Source of the DNA: Desulfovibrio legallii
GTDB taxonomy: Bacteria > Desulfobacterota > Desulfovibrionia > Desulfovibrionales > Desulfovibrionaceae
Assembly (NCBI RefSeq): GCF_900102485.1
Contig: NZ_FNBX01000001.1
Coordinates: 124,001 to 188,000, forward strand
Length of the DNA: 64,000 nt
Reading direction: 5' to 3'
Both the position numbers and the translations under genes were made by a program. The notes under the pieces are model-generated. The model was not told the origin of the DNA, ran no database searches, and worked only from the letters and a program-made list of their open reading frames with translations. Of the stretch, positions 17,067 to 25,124 are shown in pieces (positions within the stretch are counted from its first letter, which is position 1; each line of letters opens with the position of its first letter).

Positions 17067-18291
17067 ACTGTTCCGCTGGCTGGCGGCGCTGTGCTGCTTC
17101 AAACTGGTGGTGCTGGGCGCGCTGCTGCTGGATATTCCCCTGCCGGAGCTTTTTCCTGCGGCAACAACGCCGCAAAAGGCCGCGCCCGCGTCGGCCCGCG
17201 CCCCCGGTGCCGTCAATACCGCCGCCAATGACGTTGCCGTGACCGCAGTTTCGGCCCCTGTGGCCCAGGCCCCGCGGGAGAACGAAAATCCATTGCAACC
17301 CCAGGCGCAAAGGGCGGCAGCGGCTCCTGCCGCCACGGCAGCTCCGCCCCAGGGCGCGGCCGCCGCGCGCCTGGCGGCCGCAGCCAAGCCCGGCGCGCCC
17401 TTGCCGCACGCTTTGTCCGATGCGGATCTGCCCGCGCCCCGGCCCACGCCGCCGCCCACGGCCCATCCCGCCCCTGAAGGAAGCGCCGCCCTTGCGCACC
17501 CTGCCCTGCCCGATCCTTTGCCCGCGCCCAGCGTGGCTCCGGGCACGGTTCCGCCCCAACCCGCTCCCCTGCTGGCCGCAGCCCCCGCCCCCGCCCCGGC
17601 GGCGGACGGCTGGCTGGACGCTCTGGGCCTGACCCGACTGCCCATCCCCGGCCTGGGCAGCGTGCGGGCCGCCCAGGCAGCCGCCCTGGACATGCCCGTG
17701 CCGCAGACCCCGGCCACCGGCGCAACGTCCCCCTTTACCCCGGCGGCGCAGACCGCGCCCCTGAGCCTGCCCGGCGCGCCCGCCATTCCGGCCGACATCC
17801 CCCGGGGCCAGAGCGCCGACGGCAGCCCCTTGCCGCCGCGCGGCAGCGCAGACGTGCCGCCCTTGCCGCAACCTTCGTCCTCCACGGGGCTTGCGCCCGC
17901 GCCCGCGCCCGCCGTGCGCCCCGCGCCCGCGCCCACGGACCCCAACATCAAAGCGCAGGAACTGGCCCGCCAGCAGCAGGACATCCTTACCCTGCGACGG
18001 CAGATGGACCAGCGCCTCAAAGACCTGCAAAGCGCCGAAAAAAAGGTCCAGGACATGATCCGCGAGGCCCGGGGACTGGAAGACGAAAAAATCCGCAAGC
18101 TGGTGCTCACCTACGGCCAGATGAAGCCCAAGGCCGCGGCCAAGGCCCTGGAAACCATGGACGAACGGGTGGCCGTGCGCATCCTTTCGGGCATGACGCC
18201 CAAACAATCAGGTGAAATTCTTACCTATATGAATCCCAAGCAGACGGCCAAACTCACGGAGCTCATCACCCGCATGAGGCTGCCTGAATAA
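17023..18291 (+). CDS. motE: MotE-like flagellar stator-associated protein with long Pro/Ala linker
   Basis: MotE-type proteins place a periplasmic chaperone or stator helper next to the flagellar motor. The 422-residue product has one transmembrane helix at about 17-37 and then an unusually long Ala/Pro-rich segment at about 45-305. A coiled coil follows (QELARQQQDILTLRRQMDQ, about 312-350), and a C-terminal MgtE-N-like helical repeat (MKPKAAAKALETMDERVAVR, ILSGMTPKQSGEILTYMNP). The length is well above many homologues because of the linker. It starts inside fliJ and ends one base into truA. Confidence 0.85.
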   Translation: MTKQPPYATKRPLSRLFRWLAALCCFKLVVLGALLLDIPLPELFPAATTPQKAAPASARAPGAVNTAANDVAVTAVSAPVAQAPRENENPLQPQAQRAAAAPAATAAPPQGAAAARLAAAAKPGAPLPHALSDADLPAPRPTPPPTAHPAPEGSAALAHPALPDPLPAPSVAPGTVPPQPAPLLAAAPAPAPAADGWLDALGLTRLPIPGLGSVRAAQAAALDMPVPQTPATGATSPFTPAAQTAPLSLPGAPAIPADIPRGQSADGSPLPPRGSADVPPLPQPSSSTGLAPAPAPAVRPAPAPTDPNIKAQELARQQQDILTLRRQMDQRLKDLQSAEKKVQDMIREARGLEDEKIRKLVLTYGQMKPKAAAKALETMDERVAVRILSGMTPKQSGEILTYMNPKQTAKLTELITRMRLPE

Positions 18292-19079
18292 TGCGCCTCA
18301 AACTGCTGCTGGCCTATGTGGGCACACGCTACAGCGGGTGGCAGATCCAGGAAAAAGCCGACCCGCCGCCCACCATTCAGGGCGCGCTGGAGGCCGCCTT
18401 GCGCCGCATCACGGGCCTGGCCGTGCGCGTGCACGGGGCGGGCCGCACGGATGCGGGCGTGCACGCCCACGGCCAGACGGCCCACTGCGACGTGCCGGAA
18501 GACCGCGCCCCGCGCGACTGGCGGCACAGCTGCAACGCCGTGCTGCCCAGGGACATCCGCGTGCTGGCCGCCGCGCCCGCCGCGCCGGATTTCCACGCCC
18601 GCAAGGACGCCCTGCACAAAACCTACGTCTACCAGTTCTGGCAGGAGCGCGCCTTTACCCCGCCTTCCCTGATTCCTTTTGTCTGGAGCTGCGGCCCCCT
18701 TGACGCGGCGGCCATGCGCGCGGCCCTGCCCCACCTGCTGGGCGCGCATGACTTTGCCGCCCTGCGCAACGCGGGCACGGATGTGGAAGGCACAGTGCGC
18801 ACAGTGCTGGACGCCCGGCTGGAGGCCGCCCCACCCTGCCCCTGGTACCCGGCGCACAAGCCCATGCTGCTCTTCCGCGTTACGGCCGACGGCTTTCTGA
18901 AGCAGATGGTGCGCAACATGGCGGGCCTGCTGGCCGCCTGCGGCCAGGGCAGGCTGGACCCCGCGCGCGTCCCGGCGCTGCTGGCCGCGCACGACCGCCG
19001 GGCCGTGCCCTCGGTCACAGCCCCCGCCGCGGGCCTTGCTCTGGCGCGGGTGACGTATAAAACAGAATCTTTTTACTGA
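18291..19079 (+). CDS. truA: tRNA pseudouridine(38-40) synthase TruA
   Basis: TruA converts uridines 38, 39 and 40 in the anticodon arm to pseudouridine. The 262-residue enzyme has the catalytic Asp in GAGRTDAGVHAHGQ (D54), KTYVYQFW and FLKQMVRNMAGLL. The ATG shares its first base with the motE stop (TAATG). The length matches the family. It ends 78 bases from the convergent flippase gene, and no clear terminator is visible between them. Confidence 0.97.
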   Translation: MRLKLLLAYVGTRYSGWQIQEKADPPPTIQGALEAALRRITGLAVRVHGAGRTDAGVHAHGQTAHCDVPEDRAPRDWRHSCNAVLPRDIRVLAAAPAAPDFHARKDALHKTYVYQFWQERAFTPPSLIPFVWSCGPLDAAAMRAALPHLLGAHDFAALRNAGTDVEGTVRTVLDARLEAAPPCPWYPAHKPMLLFRVTADGFLKQMVRNMAGLLAACGQGRLDPARVPALLAAHDRRAVPSVTAPAAGLALARVTYKTESFY

Positions 19080-19157
19080 AAAATCCGGACCGGAAGCGAC
19101 AGGGCGCACCGGCACGCGGCCGCCCGCCAGGCTGGCAGGCCCAAGCCGCTCCCTCCC

Positions 19158-20714
19158 TCAGCGCCTGCGGTCCTTGCGCCGCTTGCGCTGGCGCAAGGTT
19201 ACCCGCCACAGCCAGGAAGCCACCAAGCCTATGGCCACGCCGCCGAAGGCGTAGAGCGTCTGCGCCGCCATGTGCGGCCGGTCAAAGCCCCACTGCGCGG
19301 CCTTGTTCAGCGAAGGATGGTAAAGCGCCCAGGCTACGGCCGCGGCCAGGCCCAGCGCCCCCAGCGCGCCCGCCAGCCAGAAGGGGGGGATAGGTTCCTC
19401 CCAGAAAAAAGACGAACGGTAGAAGCGTCGCCGGGCCAGACATACGGTCAGCAGCACCACGCCCACCATGAGGGCCGTGATCCAGGAAAAACCGTTGAGC
19501 AGCGAGCCCGCCGCGCCCAGGCCAAGAAAAAGCGCCGCCAGCCGGAAGGCCCTGGCCTGCCGCCGCTCCAGGCCGTAGGAGACGAACAGCAGGGCCCCGC
19601 CGCTCACGGCGGTGATAAAGTGCCCCACAGCCACCACCTGGTAGGGGATGAGCTCCCGCAGCATATGCAGGATGTGGCGGCCCGGCGGCAACAGGGCGGA
19701 GGTCAGCAGGATGGCCCCGGCCGCAAACACCATGTAGGCCGAAATGGAGTGCGAAAGCACGGAAAGCCAGCGCCCGGCCTCGCGCAGCATGTTGCGACGC
19801 TGGCGCACCTCGTACACGGCCAGAAGCAGGGCTGCGGCCAGCAGCGGCAGGATAAAGTAGATCAGGCGAAAGAGCAGCACCGCCGCAAAGACCGCCTGCT
19901 CGTGCGCGGTATGGGTCAGGTGCAGGATGACCAGCTCAAAAACCCCCACCCCGCCGGGGATGTGGGTGAGCACCACGGCCACCTGAGCCAGCAGGTAGCT
20001 GGGCAGAAAATCCAGGAAACTGATGCCCATCTGACCTGGCAGCAGCACATACATGCAGGCGGCGGCGGCAATGATGTCCACCCAGGCCACCAGGGCCTGA
20101 GCAAAGGCGATGCGCGGCGCGGGGAAGACAAATTCCTTGCCGAAGATGTGCACGGGCTTGCGCACCACGCAGCAGAGCACCAGATAGGAGCAGGCGATAA
20201 GGGTGAGCCCCACGCCCAGGATGCGGATGTCCTGCAGGGGCATTTTGGCCAGCAGTTCGCCGGGGATGACGGGCGGGGCCAGCATGAAGATGACGCCGCA
20301 CAGCCCCAGCACCCCCACCCAGAAGGTGACGGCCAGCATGAGCACCAGGCGCACGATTTCAGCCAGGGAAAAGCCCCAGGCCGAATAAAACCGGAAGCGC
20401 ACGCTGGTGCCGCCGAGCAACGCGCCGAAATTGTAGCTCACGGCCTGGCCCACAAAGGAGACCAAGGCCACCCGCGGCAAGGGCAGGGTTTTGTGGATGG
20501 CCTTGAGGGCCAGCCAGTCATAGCCCACCAGGATGATGTAGTTGACCGCCATAAGCAGGAGCGAAGCCCCGATGCGCGCCGTGGAGATCTGGTTGATGCT
20601 GGCGCGGATTTCGGCCATGCTATAGCTTTTGAGCTTGTGGTAGAGCAAATAGACGGCCAGCAGAAAAATAGCCGTTACCAGCACGGGTCCGAGGTAGCGC
20701 AAGTATTTTTTCAT
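19158..20714 (-). CDS. Lysylphosphatidylglycerol synthase-type flippase domain protein
   Basis: The 518-residue integral membrane protein has about 12-14 hydrophobic helices and matches the N-terminal (flippase) part of MprF, not the cytosolic tRNA-dependent lysyl- or alanyl-transferase. Typical features are VGYDWLALKAIH, SYNFGALLGGTSVRFRFYS and VVLTHIPGGVGVFELVIL. The C-terminus ends in a basic tail (RQRKRRKDRRR). Flippase-only members may move lipids or related substrates; which ones is unknown here. A partner synthase gene is not adjacent. ATG 20714 faces the greA promoter region. Confidence 0.88.
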   Translation of the reverse strand: MKKYLRYLGPVLVTAIFLLAVYLLYHKLKSYSMAEIRASINQISTARIGASLLLMAVNYIILVGYDWLALKAIHKTLPLPRVALVSFVGQAVSYNFGALLGGTSVRFRFYSAWGFSLAEIVRLVLMLAVTFWVGVLGLCGVIFMLAPPVIPGELLAKMPLQDIRILGVGLTLIACSYLVLCCVVRKPVHIFGKEFVFPAPRIAFAQALVAWVDIIAAAACMYVLLPGQMGISFLDFLPSYLLAQVAVVLTHIPGGVGVFELVILHLTHTAHEQAVFAAVLLFRLIYFILPLLAAALLLAVYEVRQRRNMLREAGRWLSVLSHSISAYMVFAAGAILLTSALLPPGRHILHMLRELIPYQVVAVGHFITAVSGGALLFVSYGLERRQARAFRLAALFLGLGAAGSLLNGFSWITALMVGVVLLTVCLARRRFYRSSFFWEEPIPPFWLAGALGALGLAAAVAWALYHPSLNKAAQWGFDRPHMAAQTLYAFGGVAIGLVASWLWRVTLRQRKRRKDRRR

Positions 20715-20815
20715 GGCCTGCCGGGGTTGGGTTGTGCGCCGGAACGTGGAAAGGCGATTTGGTCAACATATACGCTGTGCCGCCGCCGCGCAAGGGCGCA
20801 TCCGGGACACGGGGC

Positions 20816-20844
20816 TTGACCCTTTTGCTTCTGGAGGGTAGTGT
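20816..20844 (+). promoter_or_regulatory. Candidate sigma-70 promoter for greA
   Basis: TTGACC (20816-20821, five of six) and TAGTGT (20839-20844, three of six) are 17 bases apart. Transcripts would carry a leader of about 150 bases before greA. Confidence 0.5.
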
Positions 20845-20956
20845 AAAAAAACGGTTACGGTACTGCTCCCGGTTTGCGGGCCGGTGAGCGCGGCTGCGGT
20901 CGTTGCCGACCGTCCCGATTTTCCCCCAAAAGCTCCAAAAATTTTTTGCGCTCGCT

Positions 20957-20984
20957 CCGCTGCTTGGGCAGCGGCGCTTTTTTT
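20957..20984 (+). terminator. Terminator-like hairpin inside the greA leader
   Basis: CCGCTGC (20957-20963) pairs perfectly with GCAGCGG (20968-20974) around TTGG, then CGC and seven T (20978-20984). It ends 18 bases before the greA ATG, just upstream of the GAGG ribosome site. It lies between the candidate promoter and the gene, so it could act as an attenuator. Confidence 0.65.
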
Positions 20985-21002
20985 GCGCTTGCGAGGTTTG
21001 AC

Positions 21003-21497
21003 ATGACAATGACGAGTATCCCCATTTCCGTGCAAGGCTACAAAAAGCTGGAGGAAGAGCTGGCCCGCCTGAAAAGTGAGCGCCCGATCATCATCCAGGC
21101 CATCAAGGAAGCCCGCGAGGAGGGCGACCTGCGCGAAAACGCGGGTTACGACGCCGCCCGCGAGCGCCAGGGCATGGCCGAAGCGCGCATCAAGTATATT
21201 GAATCCCGCCTGGCCCTGTACCAGGTTATCGACCTGGACAAGCTCAGGGGCGACAAAGTCGTGTTCGGCGCTACCGTGGACGTGGAGGATGTGGACAGCG
21301 GCGAGGCCCGCACCTATACCATTCTCGGCCCTGACGAAGCGGACCCGGCCAAGGGCTCCATCTCTTTCCTCTCGCCCGTGGGTCAGGCCCTGCTGGGCCG
21401 CGAAGAAGGCGACGAGGTTACCGTGGATATCCCCCGCGGCCGCGTCACCTATGAAGTGACCGGCATCCGCTTTCAGGGCAGCGCGGTGCTGAAGTAA
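21003..21497 (+). CDS. greA: Transcription elongation factor GreA
   Basis: GreA enters the RNA polymerase secondary channel and stimulates cleavage of backtracked transcripts. The 164-residue product has the N-terminal coiled-coil finger with the acidic tip (EEGDLRENAGYDAARE) and a C-terminal FKBP-like domain (GKEEGDEV-type LLGREEGDEV, VTYEV). ATG 21003 follows GAGG; ATG 21009 is a possible alternative. The length fits the family (about 158). A strong terminator follows at about 21581-21633. Confidence 0.97.
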   Translation: MTMTSIPISVQGYKKLEEELARLKSERPIIIQAIKEAREEGDLRENAGYDAARERQGMAEARIKYIESRLALYQVIDLDKLRGDKVVFGATVDVEDVDSGEARTYTILGPDEADPAKGSISFLSPVGQALLGREEGDEVTVDIPRGRVTYEVTGIRFQGSAVLK

Positions 21498-21580
21498 GCC
21501 CCGATCCCGCACCCTCGGCCCTGCGCCGCGCCAGCCGCAACCTTTCCGCCCTCTTGGGGGGGCAGCTTCCCGCCGCATCT

Positions 21581-21633
21581 CGCCCCCGCCCGTTCTCCAG
21601 TCAGTGCCGGAGCCCGGGCGGGGGTCGTTTTTT
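21581..21633 (+). terminator. Terminator downstream of greA
   Basis: A G/C-rich stem (CCCCGCCCG near 21584-21592 with CGGGCGGGG near 21615-21623) encloses a smaller CTCC...GGAG hairpin and is followed by TCG and six T (21628-21633). The rest of the 297-base gap to the next gene shows nothing else. Confidence 0.7.
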
Positions 21634-21794
21634 CCTGCTGCGCAAAAACCCGCGGAAAGGGCGCATAAGACTTGGCAGAACCCGCCCGCGTTTGCTAGGC
21701 TGCTCCCTCAAGGGCACGGCGGCAGACGCGCCGCCCCGTCCCGCGAGCCCCGTCGCCACGCCGACTGTTTGTCCACGCAACCCAAGGCTCTTTT

Positions 21795-22898
21795 ATGAAT
21801 CCGACGCTGCCGCGTCTGCTTTACATTCTGGCCGCCCTCGCCTGGTATCTGCTGCTCTGGCATACGCCCGTCACTATTTTTATGGCGGCCTGCCTCTCCT
21901 GCCTTACCCTGCCCCAATACCGCCACCTCTGCCGCAAAGGACGCATCTGGCGGCAACGGCTGGACCGCAGCCGCCCCGTCACCCGCCGCCAGCGCCTCTT
22001 GCTGGGCCTGAGCCGCCAGGCCCCCCTGTGCGGCTATATTGTCATGATTCTGACCTGCCTCATCGCGCCCATCGCCACTCTGGCCCTGCTGGTCACACCC
22101 CAGGCCGCCGCGGGCTTCAGCCGCCTTAAGGAGCTCCAGGCCAACAACTTCCAGCTGCCGCCGGAATGGGTGTCCACGCTGCAGGACTGGCGCATGAGCC
22201 TCTCGGAATACCCCCGGGTGGAGCGCCTTGTTGACGACTTTCTGCAAAAGGTGGACGCCTTTCTGGGCGACGCCATCAGCACCCTGCTCACCCGGGGGGT
22301 GGACGTGCTGGGCGGCACCATGACCGTGCTCTGGACGAGCTTTCTCTTCGTCACCCTCACCATTCTCTTCACGGTTTACGCCGGGCATATCCGCAAAATC
22401 AGCGCGCGCATCTTCCGCATTCCTCAGGCCATGCTGCGCCGCTTTACCGGCACCATCCACCGGGCCCTGCGCGCCATCATGCTGGGCATCGTTCTCGTGG
22501 CCCTGGCCCAGGGCGTGCTCTGCGGCATCGGCTTCAGCGCCGCGGGCGTCAAGCAGCCCGCCTTCTGGGGCATGCTGGCCACCCTGGTGGCCCCCATCCC
22601 CATGGTGGGCACGGCCCTGATCTGGCTGCCGCTCTGCCTTTCGCTCTGGTTCACGGGGAAAACCATGGCCGCCGTGGGCCTGGCCCTCTGGGGCTCCCTG
22701 GCCGTGGCGGGCGTGGACAACGTGCTGCGGCCCCTGTTTTTACGGCAGGGCATCAACGCGCCCTTTTTTGTGCTCATCATTTCCATCCTCTGCGGTCTGG
22801 CCAGTTTCGGTCCCGTGGGCCTCATCGCCGGCCCCGTGCTGCTGGCCTTTGCCATGCAGGCAGTGGAAGAAGCCAACCGCATCTACCAGCATGGCTAA
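21795..22898 (+). CDS. AI-2E family transporter (PerM/UPF0118 type)
   Basis: The 367-residue membrane protein has paired N-terminal helices, a hydrophilic middle segment (about 110-165), and a second helix block with LGIVLVALAQGVLCGIGF. GMLATLVAPIPMVGTALIWLP and DNVLRPLFL...FFVLIISILCGL follow, the usual layout of this family. Members export small solutes or act as Na+/H+ antiporters; the substrate here is unknown. The gene ends eight bases inside the next gene, the carboxypeptidase, so they are likely coupled. Confidence 0.9.
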   Translation: MNPTLPRLLYILAALAWYLLLWHTPVTIFMAACLSCLTLPQYRHLCRKGRIWRQRLDRSRPVTRRQRLLLGLSRQAPLCGYIVMILTCLIAPIATLALLVTPQAAAGFSRLKELQANNFQLPPEWVSTLQDWRMSLSEYPRVERLVDDFLQKVDAFLGDAISTLLTRGVDVLGGTMTVLWTSFLFVTLTILFTVYAGHIRKISARIFRIPQAMLRRFTGTIHRALRAIMLGIVLVALAQGVLCGIGFSAAGVKQPAFWGMLATLVAPIPMVGTALIWLPLCLSLWFTGKTMAAVGLALWGSLAVAGVDNVLRPLFLRQGINAPFFVLIISILCGLASFGPVGLIAGPVLLAFAMQAVEEANRIYQHG

Positions 22899-23793
22899 CT
22901 GCGAATCCGCAAACGACACCCGCGCCCTGCCGCCCGCAAAGGTCGCCCCGCGCCGCGTTCCGGCCCTGCTTTTTCTGCTGCTTGTCCTCCAGCTTGTTCT
23001 GGCCCCGGCGGCGCGCGCAGCTCTGGGCGGGGTGCGCGCCGCCATCCTCATCAACATGAACACGGGCAAAGTGCTCTTCGCCAAAAATGCGGACGCCCCC
23101 ATCCCACCGGCATCCCTCACCAAGGTCATGACCATGTACCTGACCCTGGACGCCGTGCGGGGCAAGAAACTGCGCCTGCAGGAAAAAATTCGCATCCGGC
23201 CCGATGTCGCCCGGGTGGGCGGTTCCTCCATGCATCTGCGCACGGGAGAAAGGGTCGCCGTGAGTCAACTGCTGACCGGCATGGCCGTGGCCTCCGGCAA
23301 CGACGCCGCTACAGCCCTGGCCCTGCGCGTGGGGGGCAACCAGCGGCAGTTTGTCCGGGCCATGAACGCCAGGGCCCGCAGCCTGGGCCTGCGCCGCACG
23401 GCCTTTAAAAACCCCACCGGTTTGCCCGCCGCCGGGCAAAAAACCACCGCCCGCGACATGGCCGCCCTGGTCCGCGCCTATCTGCGCAGTCACCCCTCGG
23501 CCCAGGTTTTCCACAGCACCCGCTTCTTTACCCACCGGGGCCGCACCATGCGCAACACCAACGCCCTGCTGGGCACGGTGCCGGGCGTCAACGGCCTGAA
23601 AACCGGCTGGACGGTAGCCTCCGGCTACAACCTCATTGTCACCGCCCAGCGGGGCAAAACCCGCCTGCTGGCCGTGGTGCTGGGCGGCAGCAGCCGCAAC
23701 CTCCGCGACGGCGCGGCCCGCAGGCTGGTGGAAGCCGGGTTCCGCGCGCCGGGCTCGCCCAAGGCAGTAAAAAAAGCCCTGGGCAGAAGATAA
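22891..23793 (+). CDS. D-alanyl-D-alanine carboxypeptidase (S11, PBP5/6 type, short form)
   Basis: The enzyme trims the terminal D-Ala from peptidoglycan stem peptides in the periplasm. I chose ATG 22891, which overlaps the upstream stop, giving 300 residues. A hydrophobic export signal covers about 23-43. The active-site triad is complete: SLTK (S75, K78), SGN (135-137) and KTG (237-239). It lacks the C-terminal beta domain and amphipathic anchor of E. coli PBP5 (about 400 residues), so the mature enzyme may be soluble in the periplasm or use its N-terminal helix. Confidence 0.94.
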   Translation: MANCESANDTRALPPAKVAPRRVPALLFLLLVLQLVLAPAARAALGGVRAAILINMNTGKVLFAKNADAPIPPASLTKVMTMYLTLDAVRGKKLRLQEKIRIRPDVARVGGSSMHLRTGERVAVSQLLTGMAVASGNDAATALALRVGGNQRQFVRAMNARARSLGLRRTAFKNPTGLPAAGQKTTARDMAALVRAYLRSHPSAQVFHSTRFFTHRGRTMRNTNALLGTVPGVNGLKTGWTVASGYNLIVTAQRGKTRLLAVVLGGSSRNLRDGAARRLVEAGFRAPGSPKAVKKALGRR

Positions 23794-23971
23794 GCCCGCA
23801 CAAGGCAAGGGGTGCGGCGCAGCCCCCTCTCCCGCCCCGCGCCGCGCGCAGACCGGCTGCGCCCAAGGACGCAAAGCCGGAACGCCCCTGAACCGCCCTG
23901 CCCTCCAAAACCCCACAAAAAAGCCCCCAAGGTCATCGCTGTCCTGAGGGCCCGGGAAAGGCCAACGCCCT

Positions 23972-24048
23972 ACGGCATTCCAACGTTGAAATGCCGTAAC
24001 GCCTGGCGGCCGCCTGTGCGCCGCCGCAGCATTGCGCTCATGCGGGGG
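23972..24048 (+). repeat. Dispersed repeat, truncated copy G
   Basis: ACGGCATT...AATGCCGT (23972-23997) is the first hairpin of the family with a compensatory G-C to C-G change relative to copies B and F. A degenerate CTGGCGGC...GCCGC stretch follows. The distal AACTTTGAGAA-type stem is missing. It sits between the convergent carboxypeptidase and ABC genes. Confidence 0.6.
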
Positions 24049-24057
24049 CTCTGGGCG

Positions 24058-25122
24058 CTACTCCGCAGCGTCCAGCGGAAACCAGTACGGCTTCAGGAAG
24101 TGCAGGCGGCACACCTCGCCGGTCTGAGGGCCCCGGTCGTAGCGGCCTTTCTGCACGCGCACTTCCTGCCCGCCCACACGAATCTGATAGTCGATGATCT
24201 CCCCAAAAAAGGTGCGGCGCTCCACAGTGCCAGGCACGCCGCCCTCATCCGCGAACTCGATTTCATTGGGGCGGCTTGCCATGGTGCCCTTGCCCGCGCG
24301 CACGATGGCCGCCTCCGGCACGCAGCCGGAGGGGAACGGCGCGGCCACGCCGTCCAGCGCCATGGCGTTCTCGGTCACTTCCATATCCGTGAAATTGGAA
24401 AGCCCGATGAAGCTGAACACAAACCTGTTGGCGGGTTTGGTGTACACCTCAAGCGGCGAGGCTATCTGTTGCACCACCCCGTTTTTCATCACCAGGATGC
24501 GGTCCGAAAGGGCCATGGCTTCGGACTGATCGTGCGTTACATACATAATGGAAAAGCCGTAAAGTTTTTGCAGCTCTTTGATTTCAAACCGCATTTCTTC
24601 CCGCAGGTGCGGATCCAGGCTGGAGAGGGGTTCGTCCAGGAGCATCACGGAGGGGTTGATGGCCAGGGCGCGCGCCAGGGCCACCCGCTGCTTGCCGCCG
24701 CCGGAAAGCTCCGCCGGGCTTTTTTTAGCCACATCCAGCAGGTTGGTGTGGCGCAGCGCCTCGGTGGTGCGTTTGTCTATTTCCGCCGCCGTGGTCTTTT
24801 TGATGCGCAGGGGAAAGGCCACGTTTTCGTACACGCTCATGTGCGGCCAGACGGCAAAGGCCTGAAACACCATGCCGAAATCGCGCTTTTCCGGCGGCAG
24901 GTAATATTTTTTGGCGCCGGAGGAAAGCAGCTTGTCGTTGACGCTGATCTCCCCTTCATCCAGGTCTTCAAAGCCGGCCACCATGCGCAGGGTTGTGGTT
25001 TTGCCGCAGCCAGAGGGCCCGAGCATGGAAAAGCATTCGCCGTCGCCGATCTGGAGATTCAGCGAAGAAACGGCCTTAACCTTGCCAAAATACTTGCTTA
25101 CGTTGGTCAGTGTAATGGACAT
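24058..25122 (-). CDS. ABC transporter ATPase, ferric/polyamine (FbpC/PotA) type, copy 1
   Basis: The 354-residue ATPase has Walker A GPSGCGKTT (about 36-44), a Q-loop in GMVFQAFAVWPHM, the signature LSGGGKQRVALARAL, Walker B VMLLDEPLSSLD and the H-loop YVTHDQ. The signature has Gly where LSGGQ has Gln, which is uncommon. A TOBE-like regulatory domain fills the C-terminus. It starts two bases after the permease stop, so it is the last gene of the importer operon. A second, different ATPase lies on the other side of the permease. Confidence 0.92.
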   Translation of the reverse strand: MSITLTNVSKYFGKVKAVSSLNLQIGDGECFSMLGPSGCGKTTTLRMVAGFEDLDEGEISVNDKLLSSGAKKYYLPPEKRDFGMVFQAFAVWPHMSVYENVAFPLRIKKTTAAEIDKRTTEALRHTNLLDVAKKSPAELSGGGKQRVALARALAINPSVMLLDEPLSSLDPHLREEMRFEIKELQKLYGFSIMYVTHDQSEAMALSDRILVMKNGVVQQIASPLEVYTKPANRFVFSFIGLSNFTDMEVTENAMALDGVAAPFPSGCVPEAAIVRAGKGTMASRPNEIEFADEGGVPGTVERRTFFGEIIDYQIRVGGQEVRVQKGRYDRGPQTGEVCRLHFLKPYWFPLDAAE

Positions 25123-25124
25123 GC

